64,000 bases of DNA from Ruminococcus flavefaciens 007c. Lineage in GTDB: Bacteria; Bacillota; Clostridia; Oscillospirales; Ruminococcaceae. Under the pieces are notes generated by a model. It saw only the letters and a list, made by a program, of their open reading frames with translations, was not told the origin of the DNA and did no database searches. The DNA lies in the NCBI RefSeq assembly GCF_000571935.1, contig NZ_ATAX01000036.1, positions 186,001 to 250,000 of the forward strand, written 5' to 3'. The translations under genes were made by a program, and so were the position numbers. This document shows, piece by piece, positions 26,999-35,536 of this stretch (the stretch's first letter is position 1; each line of letters begins with the position of its first letter).

Positions 26999-27027
26999 TT
27001 TACATTATATAGGTGATATGGTATAAT
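26999..27027 (+). promoter_or_regulatory. promoter of the small HhH-like gene
   Basis: TTTACA (26999-27004) and TATAAT (27022-27027) with a 17-base spacer. Similar promoter modules without an intact gene occur near 35490 and 42334. Confidence 0.65.
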
Positions 27028-27057
27028 AGTTTACAAGAAACGAATAAGGAGCTATAT

Positions 27058-27288
27058 ATGGGACAGAAAGAGATCATCGACAGGGACACTTACCGAAAGA
27101 TCAAGAAAATGAACCGTGAGGAACTTACAAAGTTCATTCTCCAGTATGGTGATGAGTTGCTCGGAGAACAAGGAAAAACAATTGATCTTCCTGCTCTTGA
27201 AGCAGAACTGAGCAAGATCAAGGGTATTGGAGGTAAGCGTCTTGAAGAGATAATGGTCGTTATTGAGAAATTCTTAGATGTCGAATAA
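27058..27288 (+). CDS. small helix-hairpin-helix-like protein, parent of a decayed repeat family
   Basis: The ATG with AAGGAG six bases upstream gives 76 residues (MGQKEIIDRDTYRKIKKMNR...). The C-terminal half, LSKIKGIGGKRLEEIMVVIEKFL, has the helix-GxGG-helix pattern of helix-hairpin-helix motifs, which bind DNA backbone non-specifically. I do not recognise the family as a whole. Broken or shortened copies of the same gene occur at 28324, 29009, 35537 and 37015, so this is the only intact member in the window. The multiplicity suggests a selfish or frequently duplicated unit. Confidence 0.65.
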   Translation: MGQKEIIDRDTYRKIKKMNREELTKFILQYGDELLGEQGKTIDLPALEAELSKIKGIGGKRLEEIMVVIEKFLDVE

Positions 27289-27363
27289 AAGAAATAAGGT
27301 TTTGTGTGTGAAATAAAGAAAGCCGAACGCAGCGACCTAGCTGTGTTTAAAAAAGGAGAAACT

Positions 27364-27939
27364 ATGAAGGATTCATTCAAAAAAAAGGTTGCTGCAATAA
27401 TTGCGGCGCTAATACTTCTGTGCATAGCTTCGGGTGCTGTTTATTTAAGGAAGACGTATGTGAAGATCAACGGAAAAATCTATAAAACAAATATCCAAGA
27501 AATAAGCCCGAATCTGAGGTTTACTAATATTAAGGAAATCAATAGATGCACAGAAGTTGAGAATCTGATATTGACTTCAGCTAAAGAAAATGATATCAGC
27601 AGCTTGGCAGATTTTAAAAAACTTTCTATATTGACTCTGTCACTATCCAGCGTAAACAGGTTTGATTCCAAAAAAATGAGCACATTCAGCAATTTGCAGA
27701 AACTGTATACTTATCGTACAAATATTGACCTTGAAGGATTCAATAATAGCAATAATAACAATCTGTTTTATGTTAATATTCTATTCAGTGATGTCAAAAA
27801 CTTTGATTCACTTGCAGGGTGTTTATCACTCAGAAGCATAAGGAGTGACTTATCAACCACTTGTTTACCACTTATTTGTACTAAAAACTGTCAAAAATTA
27901 CTTGAAGCCACTAAAATTCAAATCACAGAAATTCGCTAA
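27364..27939 (+). pseudogene. membrane-anchored leucine-rich-like protein, 3' end replaced
   Basis: From the ATG with AAGGAG the frame gives 191 residues: a positively charged start, one membrane helix (about 9-27), then repeats resembling short leucine-rich units (CTEVENLILTSAKENDISSLADFKKLSILTLSL). From about residue 160 the sequence changes to SDLSTTCLPLICTKNCQK, where unrelated DNA begins (about 27845), so the natural C-terminus is probably lost. The segment at 28093-28360 may be part of the same or a related lost gene. Confidence 0.55.
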
Positions 27940-27990
27940 ACACAGCCATTTTCGTTTTTTACTGAAAGTCACAAAAAGGCTCTTGCTCAA

Positions 27991-28013
27991 TTCGAATCCC
28001 CTATGCTCCACCA
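27991..28013 (+). other. isolated tRNA 3'-end-like sequence (possible att relic)
   Basis: The 23 bases begin with TTCGAATC (T-loop), continue with five bases for a T-stem, seven for an acceptor strand, a discriminator A and CCA. The 5' side of the T-stem and the rest of a tRNA are absent. Integrative elements that use tRNA genes leave such 3' ends, so this may be a remnant attachment site. Confidence 0.45.
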
Positions 28014-28092
28014 AGCAAATATGGCTATAAATAGGCGTTTTCTCACGTTGAGGAATCGCTTATTTATTTAACCAAATGCTGAAGTGTCATAG

Positions 28093-28360
28093 CTGAAATA
28101 AATGGTGAGATATACTATATAAAGGGTGACGGTTTGTATAAAGCTTCCGAAAAACAGAAATATGAATGTCTGATACCATTTGATGAACCGAATACAAGGG
28201 CTTTTTTACAAGGGAAAAGAACTGTATATATACTGCCGTAAACATTGACAAGTCGATAAGCATCACAAAATATGATATTGACGGGAATGTAAAGGGGAAG
28301 CCCTTTATTCCGGATAATTCTGATGTAAATGTATCAACGGAAAGTGCCTTGAAGAGATAA
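28093..28360 (+). pseudogene. 3' fragment of a secreted/regulatory protein with frameshift
   Basis: One frame reads EINGEIYYIKGDGLYKASEKQKYECLIP and stops near 28242; a shifted frame continues NIDKSISITKYDIDGNVKGKPFIP to a stop at 28360. The two together look like the C-terminal part of one protein with a frameshift and no 5' end. Family not recognised. Confidence 0.5.
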
Positions 28361-28392
28361 TGATCGTTATAGAAAAATTCCTGGATGTATAA
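28324..28392 (+). repeat. 3' remnant of the HhH-like gene, copy 2
   Basis: Encodes KCLEEIMIVIEKFLDV-stop, matching the end of the 27058 gene. Shares about 65 bases with 29009-29078. Confidence 0.65.
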
Positions 28393-28558
28393 AAGAATCC
28401 CATGAGGAATGATCCTCATGGGTATTTTCTTATCAAAAACGATTTGTTAAATAACTGTTGCCATGATTAACTATTTGTGATATAATGACTTTATATAGTA
28501 TAAGATCAAATGAATACCGCCTGGATGACGGAAATACATTAGAAAGGGGCGTTCTGTT

Positions 28559-29014
28559 CTGAGAAGAATCACACCGAAAGACAAGATCACAACAGGAATT
28601 GCCTTTTTCCTTGTTGCTACACTTATTATATTGCTGATAATCATACATTATCATGAAACATCTATGAATGCAAAGCTGTATACAGTACCGATGACCGGAA
28701 CTGTGCAGCAGTGCGAATCATATAAGTGTACAGAAACCGCTTTCCGTACAATCAAAGTCAAAACATATTACGCAATCACGATCAGTTATGAAACAGATTC
28801 CGCTCAGCAGCGAAAAATAGAGAAAACAGATCTGACAAGATCCTATCAGGAGGGCGAAGAAGTGTCACTTATGTGCAATCCGGATACAGGTGAAGCGGTA
28901 ATGAAAGGTGAAACAGTGCAGGATTCAAATGCTTACATTTTTTTTGGTTCTATTGCGCTGGTTATGATCGCAGTCGGTGTGCTTTGTGTGAAGCATGGTC
29001 GGAAGGAAATGTAA
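28559..29014 (+). CDS. DUF3592-like two-helix membrane protein
   Basis: The body (MTGTVQQCESY...YAITISYET...YQEGEEVSLMCNPDTGEAV, then FFGSIALVMIAVGVLCV) fits DUF3592-type proteins: two membrane helices flanking an extracellular beta domain. The first helix (GIAFFLVATLIILLIIIHY) lies upstream of any ATG, so the start must be upstream too. AAAGGGG at 28543-28549 points to the CTG at 28559, a rare start; TTG at 28631 would cut the helix. Either the ATG mutated and the gene is decaying, or CTG is used. Function unknown. Confidence 0.55.
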   Translation: MRRITPKDKITTGIAFFLVATLIILLIIIHYHETSMNAKLYTVPMTGTVQQCESYKCTETAFRTIKVKTYYAITISYETDSAQQRKIEKTDLTRSYQEGEEVSLMCNPDTGEAVMKGETVQDSNAYIFFGSIALVMIAVGVLCVKHGRKEM

Positions 29015-29078
29015 ATATATCAACGGTAAGTGTCTTGAAGAGATTATGATCTTTATAGAATAATTCTTAGATATTGAA
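29009..29078 (+). repeat. 3' remnant of the HhH-like gene, copy 3
   Basis: Reads GKCLEEIMIFIE-stop-FLDIE with one internal stop. It begins at the stop codon of the DUF3592-like gene and ends just before the ribosome site of the 29096 gene. Confidence 0.65.
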
Positions 29079-29095
29079 GAGAAGGAGGAGTAATA

Positions 29096-30025
29096 ATGAT
29101 AAAAAAAAGAATAGACACCTGTATTGCTGCAACAATGATGCTTTCATCAATGCTTACAGGCCTTCCTGTGAACGATGTAAGTGCAGCTGACAGCAAAACT
29201 CTTACCACTGTTTCAGAGACTGCTGACTCAGGAGAATTACTGACTTTTGAGGAACTGTATGCTTTGGAGGAAGACGAACTGAAGCAGTATTGTTCAGAAC
29301 ATGATCTGACATACAAGAGCAAAGAATACGCGGAAGAAAGGGTTGCCTTCAGACCCGTGACTTGGGTAAATGTGAAGCTGAATGACTATTTGCTGAAAGG
29401 CGAGAGTGATTTGCTGGAAAGTAACGATCGGAATGATTTTAATAAGAAGAACTATTATGATTATGACTTTGAGAAGATGACATCAGATTTGAAAATGCCC
29501 GAAAAATACTACAAATTCCATGCCGAAAAAAACGATTTTTCGTACGGTTATCATTACGAGAATGATGCCGACGGTAATACTAAGCAAATTTTTCAAAAAT
29601 ACGCAGCGATATTTGTTGAGCCTGATCCGTCTGTTGCAAATGAGCGATCACTTGCAAGGCTGTACCAACTTATATACGTATGGACACAACAGAATCCTAT
29701 CGTTTACGGAGGAACAACGATGATTTCAGGTCCTGCTCCTGACAGCCCGGTAGTTATCGAAACACCTGATACACTGGGAGATGTTAACTCTGATGGTTAT
29801 ATCAACGCAGTTGATGCTTCTTCAGTACTTTCATATTATGCCCGTATATCTACAAATCAGGAAGGCGGATATGATGCGCTGCAGAAGCTTAATGCAGATG
29901 TAAATCAGGACAGATCGATCAATGCCATTGATGCATCGAATATCCTTGCGTACTATGCATATGCTTCAACTACAAAAGAAGATATAGTCTCATTAGAGGC
30001 ATATATGAAAAAAGCAGATATATAA
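29096..30025 (+). CDS. secreted dockerin protein, unknown catalytic part
   Basis: The 309-residue product has a signal peptide (1-30), an acidic segment, a Tyr/Lys-rich region of about 120 residues that I cannot assign, and a C-terminal dockerin (about 222-305). The dockerin has two loops, GDVNSDGYINAVDASSVLSYYA and ADVNQDRSINAIDASNILAYYA. The dockerin is of the same subtype as in the 23976-26177 protein (AVDASxxLxYYA), different from the ADAILIMQ subtype elsewhere in the window. AAGGAGGAG precedes the ATG. Probably a cellulosome component of unknown activity. Confidence 0.8.
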   Translation: MIKKRIDTCIAATMMLSSMLTGLPVNDVSAADSKTLTTVSETADSGELLTFEELYALEEDELKQYCSEHDLTYKSKEYAEERVAFRPVTWVNVKLNDYLLKGESDLLESNDRNDFNKKNYYDYDFEKMTSDLKMPEKYYKFHAEKNDFSYGYHYENDADGNTKQIFQKYAAIFVEPDPSVANERSLARLYQLIYVWTQQNPIVYGGTTMISGPAPDSPVVIETPDTLGDVNSDGYINAVDASSVLSYYARISTNQEGGYDALQKLNADVNQDRSINAIDASNILAYYAYASTTKEDIVSLEAYMKKADI

Positions 30026-30196
30026 AATGATGAGTCGGGCAATAAGCCTCACCGTTGACAATCGTTATTATTACATGATCATCTGCATTGACAGAGGAAT
30101 CACCTTTCTTTATGTGGAGAAGATCAGTAATAACATCAGATTTAAAAGTAATTTTGGGTTCTTGAAAGTGTTTTAATGAATCTTGAGAGAAGGATT

Positions 30197-30240
30197 AAAC
30201 AGGTAATTTGCGAACATTAAATGCAACTTACCTGTTTTTT
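30197..30240 (+). terminator. terminator of the 29096 dockerin gene
   Basis: aaacaggtaa and ttacctgttt form a perfect 10-bp stem with a 21-base loop, followed by T's. The right arm overlaps the first operator repeat at 30221. The rest of 30026-30357 has no gene. Confidence 0.6.
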
Positions 30241-30273
30241 TATGCAACTTCTTGCCTAAAAATACATCTTACA
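30221..30273 (+). promoter_or_regulatory. three-copy direct-repeat operator (ATGCAACTTACC type)
   Basis: Copies begin at 30221 (ATGCAACTTACC), 30242 (ATGCAACTTCTT) and 30262 (ATACATCTTACA), spaced 21 and 20 bases. The same array in the same orientation and distance precedes the heparinase-like gene. The layout resembles LytTR-type activator sites. Confidence 0.65.
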
Positions 30274-30282
30274 TAAAAAGTA

Positions 30283-30311
30283 TTGATTTTATATAGGAAA
30301 TAATATAAAAT
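30283..30311 (+). promoter_or_regulatory. promoter of the short secreted ORF
   Basis: TTGATT (30283-30288) and TAAAAT (30306-30311) with a 17-base spacer, 12 bases after the last operator repeat. Confidence 0.55.
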
Positions 30312-30381
30312 AACGTTAGTCAGAAATGTATTAAGTGGTACCACAACTTAGAATTTATTGAAAAAATATAAGGAGATTATT

Positions 30382-30564
30382 ATGAATAGAAAAACTAAAA
30401 AAAGTATTGCAGCTATTCTTTCTATGGCAGTAGTATGTAATTCTGTGGGATTCATCGGAAACTCATTAAACAAGGTAACTGAATATACCTGTACTCCACC
30501 ATATTTGGTACTCACAAATGAGACAAACTTTGTAGTACCCGCAGAAAAGCACCTCTATTTATAG
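30382..30564 (+). CDS. short secreted peptide or truncated secreted protein
   Basis: The ATG with AAGGAG upstream gives 60 residues: a clear signal peptide (MNRKTKKSIAAILSMAVVCNSVGFIG) and about 30 further residues ending VPAEKHLYL. Secreted proteins in this genome are usually far larger, so this is either a secreted peptide, possibly a signal, or the 5' stub of a lost gene. The stop lies within an imperfect hairpin (gaaaagcacctct ... agggaggcttttc) that could be its terminator. It has a complete operator-promoter upstream, which argues for expression. Confidence 0.5.
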   Translation: MNRKTKKSIAAILSMAVVCNSVGFIGNSLNKVTEYTCTPPYLVLTNETNFVVPAEKHLYL

Positions 30565-30600
30565 GGAGGCTTTTCTAGTTATACCAAATTAATGGCGTAA

Positions 30601-30637
30601 ATGGTCGGCTTAAAGAAAGTGTAAGCCGACCATTTTA
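30601..30637. terminator. terminator
   Basis: atggtcggctta and taagccgaccat form a perfect 12-bp stem followed by tttta; between the converging short secreted ORF and the regulator gene. Confidence 0.7.
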
Positions 30638-30724
30638 ATAATTATTCAGCTATATGCCTCCTCATGCACCAAAATCACCCATTGAAAGGTATGAATAAAA
30701 GGTCAGAATTGCATATTATATTTG

Positions 30725-32899
30725 TTATGCTCCAATGCCGGTCATGGCTTTCCTGTATTCAGAGGCGGTCTTGCCTTTTTTCTTTCGGAAGAGCTTCATA
30801 AAATGCGAAGCGTCGGGGTAACCGCATTTCTCGGCTATTTCGCTGACATTGAGAGCTGTGTTGACAAGAAGCCTTTCCGCAAGGGCAAGTCTTGCAGAGA
30901 TAACATCTGCGTTAAAGCTGATATTAAGGAACTGGCGGTAGAGGTGCTGGAAGTAGGAGGTGCTTATGCCGATTTGTGCGGCAGCTTTTTTCGCAGCCCA
31001 TTCAAGCTGGGGTTCCTCGTAGACGTTGTATTGCAGCTCGCGGAGCTTCCCAAGAAATGCGCTGCTGCTTTCCGTGGCGGAACTGCGCATATCCTCCAGT
31101 TTTTTTTCAAGCTGTGCTATCATGTCAGTGGGAGCGCTGCTGCTGTCGGTTACTGCTGATAAGCGTCTGAGCATGGCCGAGATGCTTATGCTTTGCTGCA
31201 TTTCTATCATTTTCAGATTGGATTTCAGTGAGTTTATGAAGAGCTGCTCGGGAAAGTCGGAATCGTCGCATTCGCCTATAATTATAAACTCCTCACTGCC
31301 CGTTCTTGCGGCAAGCTCGCCCCTTGCGCATGAAAGGTTCACCGCCTGGGCCAATGAGACTATAATCTGTCGGACGTACTCATTTCCGTACTGCCCACGG
31401 AACTGCTCTGCTCCCTCAATACAATAGATAACGCCGTAGTAGCGACGGTCGGGACTGAGTGAGCCTGCTTTTGAGATAAGTCCCTTTCGGCTGAAAAGTC
31501 CCGTGAGGATATCACGTTCAGAGAGCTGCTGTATCTTGTCGTTGAGGGATCTTTCGTAGTCAAGCATACGTATGCGCTCTATGCTGTTTGCGGCGACCTG
31601 ACAGAATTCACCGTAGTACTGCTCGAATACTATGCTGTCTGAATACCTGCGTACACAGTAGCCGAAGTTCCTGTCGAGGTAGTGCAGGGGAGTGAATATA
31701 TAGGCGGCAGGCCGATCTGAGAGCTCATTTGGAGGTATCATCGTATCCAGAGCAAATTCCTGCTGAGATATGTCGCACCTGCCATTGCAGTATTTCATAC
31801 GGCAGACCATTTTATCTGTGTAGCCGCTGTCCGAGTTCTCCTCACCGCTGCTGCAAAGACAGAGGAAAAAGTCACTTTCCGGGTAGAGAAGATAGGCGTT
31901 CTGTGCGAGGACTATTGCGCACTCGTCCATATTTTTGACATTGTTCATCATGGAGGAATAGTTGCTGTGCATGAATATGCCCAAGGTCATGTCCCTTGCA
32001 AATATCTTATCGCTTATGGCTGCGTCTCCCGAGGTATCCGCCCGGCAGCCGCAGCTTGCTCCAACCTTAACGGCAGGGCGAACCTCTGTGCGGTAACGGG
32101 GAATCTCGCCGCTTATGAGCTTATGCAGGCGGCATACAGCTTCTATACCGTTTTCCCTGAAGCCGCTGCCGATGGTCGTAAGTGACGGGCGGTAGCTGCT
32201 GACGTCGGGGTTGCCGTCGTAACCGCCCACGGCGATGTCGTTGGGGACGTTTATGCCGTTTTCCGCAAATGACAGACAGAGCTGCAAAGCCATGAAATCG
32301 TTTCCGCATACAATGGCCTGCGGACGCTCTATCTCGCCCTTTACGATGCGTTCCGCGAAGCCCTTGGCGTAGTTTACCCAGAAGTCGCCGTAGAAAACAT
32401 GATCCTGTCTGAATGGTATGCCGTTTTCTGCAAGGGCGTCCTTGTAGCCCTCTATACGCTCGATGGAATGTATCACGTTCTCGGGGCCGCTGAGACAGTA
32501 TATCCTTGTGAAGCCGTGTACCCTGATGAAGTGCTCCGTGAGCTGCCGGAAATACTCCCTGTTGTTTTGCAGGCAGCTCTCAAAGCGTTCGCTGACATAA
32601 TCAAGAGCGATGACGGGTATACCCTTTTCAAAGAGCATATCCTCCAGCTTTTTTGACAGAGAGCGGCTGTAAAATGATCCCAGATCTATGACAGCGCCGT
32701 CAAATCTGAGCTGCCTGATGAGGGTATAGATATTTTCATCGCCTTTAAGGTACTCGGTCTCGTTGTCGAAGTTTACGAAATGAGTCAGCACTATAAAGTC
32801 ATAGTCAAGGGCGGCGGACTGCTGCCACATTGCTTCGATAAGGCTGGTCTGGTAGAGCTTTTCTGCGTTTACGGTTATGAATGCTATTCGTTTTCTCAT
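30725..32899 (-). CDS. LacI-like sensor / degenerate GGDEF / AraC-type regulator
   Basis: The 724-residue protein joins three parts. Residues about 1-280 form a periplasmic-binding-protein fold as in LacI/XylR sugar regulators (VNAEKLYQTSLIEAM; GNDFMALQLCLSFAENGINVPNDIAVGGYDG). Residues about 455-580 look like a GGDEF domain (RDILTGLFSRKGL), but the signature is degenerate (TGSEEF), so it probably does not make cyclic-di-GMP. The C-terminal 100 residues are an AraC helix-turn-helix pair (AAQIGISTSYFQHLYRQF; VSEIAEKCGYPDASHFMKLFRKKKG). It is divergent from a GH5 cellulase, its likely target. The expected ligand is an oligosaccharide, by inference. Confidence 0.85.
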   Translation of the reverse strand: MRKRIAFITVNAEKLYQTSLIEAMWQQSAALDYDFIVLTHFVNFDNETEYLKGDENIYTLIRQLRFDGAVIDLGSFYSRSLSKKLEDMLFEKGIPVIALDYVSERFESCLQNNREYFRQLTEHFIRVHGFTRIYCLSGPENVIHSIERIEGYKDALAENGIPFRQDHVFYGDFWVNYAKGFAERIVKGEIERPQAIVCGNDFMALQLCLSFAENGINVPNDIAVGGYDGNPDVSSYRPSLTTIGSGFRENGIEAVCRLHKLISGEIPRYRTEVRPAVKVGASCGCRADTSGDAAISDKIFARDMTLGIFMHSNYSSMMNNVKNMDECAIVLAQNAYLLYPESDFFLCLCSSGEENSDSGYTDKMVCRMKYCNGRCDISQQEFALDTMIPPNELSDRPAAYIFTPLHYLDRNFGYCVRRYSDSIVFEQYYGEFCQVAANSIERIRMLDYERSLNDKIQQLSERDILTGLFSRKGLISKAGSLSPDRRYYGVIYCIEGAEQFRGQYGNEYVRQIIVSLAQAVNLSCARGELAARTGSEEFIIIGECDDSDFPEQLFINSLKSNLKMIEMQQSISISAMLRRLSAVTDSSSAPTDMIAQLEKKLEDMRSSATESSSAFLGKLRELQYNVYEEPQLEWAAKKAAAQIGISTSYFQHLYRQFLNISFNADVISARLALAERLLVNTALNVSEIAEKCGYPDASHFMKLFRKKKGKTASEYRKAMTGIGA

Positions 32900-32922
32900 G
32901 TGCAGTCACCTCTTTTTATCTG

Positions 32923-32951
32923 ATTATAGCATATACAATAGCGGAAATCAA
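32923..32951 (-). promoter_or_regulatory. promoter of the AraC-type regulator
   Basis: Minus strand TTGATT (32946-32951) and TATAAT (32923-32928), 17-base spacer. Confidence 0.75.
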
Positions 32952-32994
32952 CTGCAAAAAGCTGAAAAGTACATAAATACAGTTGGAATTTTCA

Positions 32995-33023
32995 TTGAAA
33001 ATTACATTCACCTGCTCTATAAT
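32995..33023 (+). promoter_or_regulatory. promoter of the GH5 cellulase gene
   Basis: TTGAAA (32995-33000) and TATAAT (33018-33023) with a 17-base spacer; start near 33030, giving a 220-nt leader. Only about 44 bases separate it from the divergent regulator promoter. Confidence 0.75.
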
Positions 33024-33041
33024 TATAATAACGAAAAATGT

Positions 33042-33200
33042 AGGGGACGGCGTCCTCGACGTCCCATTAAGGGGCGCCGCCCCTGTTAGGAGCGCCTTCG
33101 GAATGTTTCGCTGTTCTCTGAAAGCTGTGAACAGCGACCAGAGGCGCTGCCTCCGGACTCTGCCAAAGGAACACAGTCCCTTTGGAATCCCGTTCATAGG
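33042..33200 (+). repeat. GC-rich structured leader element
   Basis: Three hairpins in a row: gggacg/cgtccc (33044-33064), aggggcg/cgcccct (33070-33084) and tcgctgttc/gaacagcga (33108-33137). They are followed by a GC-rich stretch that ends near aaccgtcccttt-like sequence. Base composition is far above the surroundings. I recall similar aggggcgccgcccct elements as dispersed repeats in Clostridiales genomes. Confidence 0.55.
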
Positions 33201-33249
33201 CTCGGCAAGTTATTATTTAAAACATGATTCAGGAAAGGAAGTTTTTATT

Positions 33250-35439
33250 ATGAGTAGTTTCTTCAAGAAAGGCTGTTCCGCCGCTCTTGCAGCAGTTATC
33301 CTTGTTTCCTCGGCTGCGGGAAGCACTGTTTTTACCACATCTGCTGTCAGTGTAAGTATTCAGCAGTTTGCAGGTGAGAGCTCAGGCAGCTTATACACTA
33401 TTCCTACTGATGCATTGAGCTCAGACATCACTGTAACAGACATCGGCGAGTTCTCTGTACCGCTCCTTACAAGCAATAAGGCAGCAGCTGCTGACTACAA
33501 TATCCCAAGCCTCAATATCTCTGCAAAGTCCGTTCCCGAGACTGAGGGCATCAAGTTCGTAAGAGATATGCGTCTCGGCTGGAACCTCGGAAATACTATG
33601 GACGCTATCGACGATACCGGCTGGGTAGGAAGCGAAATGGGTATCGAGACCTGCTGGAACGGCGGCTACAAGACCACAAAGCAGATGATAGATACAGTAA
33701 AAGCGGCAGGCTTCAGAACTGTCCGTATCCCTGTTTCATGGCACAATCACGTTGACGGCAGCTATCAGATCTCAAAGCAGTGGATGGACAGAGTCCAGGA
33801 GATTGTTGACTACGCTATCGATGACGATATGTACGTTATCATCAATGTTCACCACGATAACGACTCCAAGCATATGTACCCCGATACTGCTCATTACGAT
33901 CAGTCAAAGAAGTACATGACCACTGTATGGTCACAGATCGCAGACCGCTTCAAGGATTATGACAACAAGCTCATTTTCGAAACAATGAACGAGCCCCGTC
34001 TTATCGGCCATACAAACGAGTGGTGGATAAATCCTTCAAACCCTGATTGTATCGACGCTATAAAGACTATCAACAAACTCAATCAGGACTGTCTTGATAC
34101 TATCCGTAAATCAGGCGGAAACAACAGCACAAGATACGTTGCGGTCCCGGGCTATGACTGCTCAGTTGATGGCGCTACGAATGAGAATTTCCAGATACCT
34201 AACGACAGTGCGCAGAACAGACTTATCGTAGCTGTTCACGCATATCTGCCATACGGTTTCGCTCTTGCTGAGGAAAGCGACTCCCAGAGCGTGAGAAACT
34301 TCAACATCAATACAGACACTGGCGAGATAAATCAGGCTTTTGACAAGGTATACCAGAAGTACACATCAAAGGGTATCCCTGTTTACGTTGGTGAGTACGG
34401 CGCAAGAGAAAAGGGCAACAACGTTCAGGACAGAGTTGACTGTGCTGCTTACTTCACAGCTTATGCTTCATCTGTAGGCGTTACCTGCTGCTGGTGGGAC
34501 GATATCAGCTTTATGCTCCTCGACAGATCAAACTGCACATGGAAGCGTCCCGAGATAGTTGCTGCTATCAACAAGTACGCAAGAGGAAACGCTGAGTCAA
34601 CTATCGTTACTTCTGTTACGAATCCAATTGATATAGTGACCACGACCACTTCTTCAAATGTTTCCGAGAGCGACAAGATATACGGTAAAGATAACGGCAG
34701 CGGTACTGTAAACTTTGGTACAAGTATCGGAGAAACTGCATTTGTAGACGTTCAGTTCGCAGGCAATACAAACTTTATGAACGGCTGTCTGGGCTTCTCG
34801 CCGCAGCTCAACGGCAAGAGCTACTGGGTATCATACGTCTGGGAGGCTAAGAAGTCGGGCACTATCACTCTTGATATGAACAATCCCAAGCAGGTAATGG
34901 ACGTATCCAATGAGCCTGCCGAAGCTGTTACAGACAGTAATGTAAAGAAGCAGCTTATCGAGATGATAAAGAAAGAAAAATCTGCACTTTTACAGGCTTG
35001 GTACGCTTCTGACAAGTCAGGCAAGGAAATAACACCTCCCGCTTCGGGCGCTGAGAGCATAAAGGCATTTATAATTTCCTCAAACGGCTCACAGCAGACA
35101 ACAACTTCCACTTCAACTTCAACGTCAACTACATCAACAACCACAACCACAGTTACAACAACTACAACAACTACTACTGTTCCGTTGGTAATGACAGGCA
35201 AGTATGGCGATGCCAACTGCGACGGCGTAGTTGATCTGTCAGACGCGATACTCATTATGCAGTCCATTGCTAATCCGAATAAATATGGTTTAGGCGGAAC
35301 ATCACCAAGTGCTATAACGGAAAAAGGCAGGGAACTTGCTGATGTTGATACTTCAGTAAAGGGACTTACAGGAGATGACGCCGTTATGATACAGAGATAC
35401 CTCCTCAAGATCATAAGCAGTCTTGAACCGAGCAAATAA
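33250..35439 (+). CDS. GH5 family cellulase with dockerin
   Basis: The ATG at 33250 with AAAGGAAG upstream gives 729 residues; the frame upstream is the GC-rich leader. There is a signal peptide (1-32), then a GH5 catalytic domain (about 90-430) starting FVRDMRLGWNLGNTMDA, with the acid/base Glu in FETMNEPRL and the nucleophile in VYVGEYGARE. Next are an unassigned beta module of about 140 residues (470-615, maybe carbohydrate binding), a Thr/Ser linker and a dockerin (GDANCDGVVDLSDAILIMQ). It hydrolyses beta-1,4-glucan and docks on the cellulosome. It is divergent from its probable regulator. Confidence 0.93.
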   Translation: MSSFFKKGCSAALAAVILVSSAAGSTVFTTSAVSVSIQQFAGESSGSLYTIPTDALSSDITVTDIGEFSVPLLTSNKAAAADYNIPSLNISAKSVPETEGIKFVRDMRLGWNLGNTMDAIDDTGWVGSEMGIETCWNGGYKTTKQMIDTVKAAGFRTVRIPVSWHNHVDGSYQISKQWMDRVQEIVDYAIDDDMYVIINVHHDNDSKHMYPDTAHYDQSKKYMTTVWSQIADRFKDYDNKLIFETMNEPRLIGHTNEWWINPSNPDCIDAIKTINKLNQDCLDTIRKSGGNNSTRYVAVPGYDCSVDGATNENFQIPNDSAQNRLIVAVHAYLPYGFALAEESDSQSVRNFNINTDTGEINQAFDKVYQKYTSKGIPVYVGEYGAREKGNNVQDRVDCAAYFTAYASSVGVTCCWWDDISFMLLDRSNCTWKRPEIVAAINKYARGNAESTIVTSVTNPIDIVTTTTSSNVSESDKIYGKDNGSGTVNFGTSIGETAFVDVQFAGNTNFMNGCLGFSPQLNGKSYWVSYVWEAKKSGTITLDMNNPKQVMDVSNEPAEAVTDSNVKKQLIEMIKKEKSALLQAWYASDKSGKEITPPASGAESIKAFIISSNGSQQTTTSTSTSTSTTSTTTTTVTTTTTTTTVPLVMTGKYGDANCDGVVDLSDAILIMQSIANPNKYGLGGTSPSAITEKGRELADVDTSVKGLTGDDAVMIQRYLLKIISSLEPSK

Positions 35440-35450
35440 TACTTATTTTA

Positions 35451-35478
35451 AAAGCTCCTCCTTTCCGGAGGAGCTTTC
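35451..35478 (+). terminator. terminator of the GH5 gene
   Basis: aaagctcctcc and ggaggagcttt, an 11-bp perfect stem with a five-base loop, 11 bases after the stop. Confidence 0.8.
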
Positions 35479-35536
35479 TGTTTAGCTATTTACAATAGTA
35501 TCTGCGATATGATATAATAAGGAATAATGAGGCATT

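Noticed and set aside
27970-28013. A functional tRNA gene
   Set aside because: Only the T-loop and 3' acceptor side are present; the T-stem 5' side, anticodon arm and D arm cannot be formed.
32983-33249. An 89-codon extension of the GH5 protein upstream of 33250
   Set aside because: It reads through a GC-rich hairpin leader; the signal peptide begins at 33250 with its own ribosome site.
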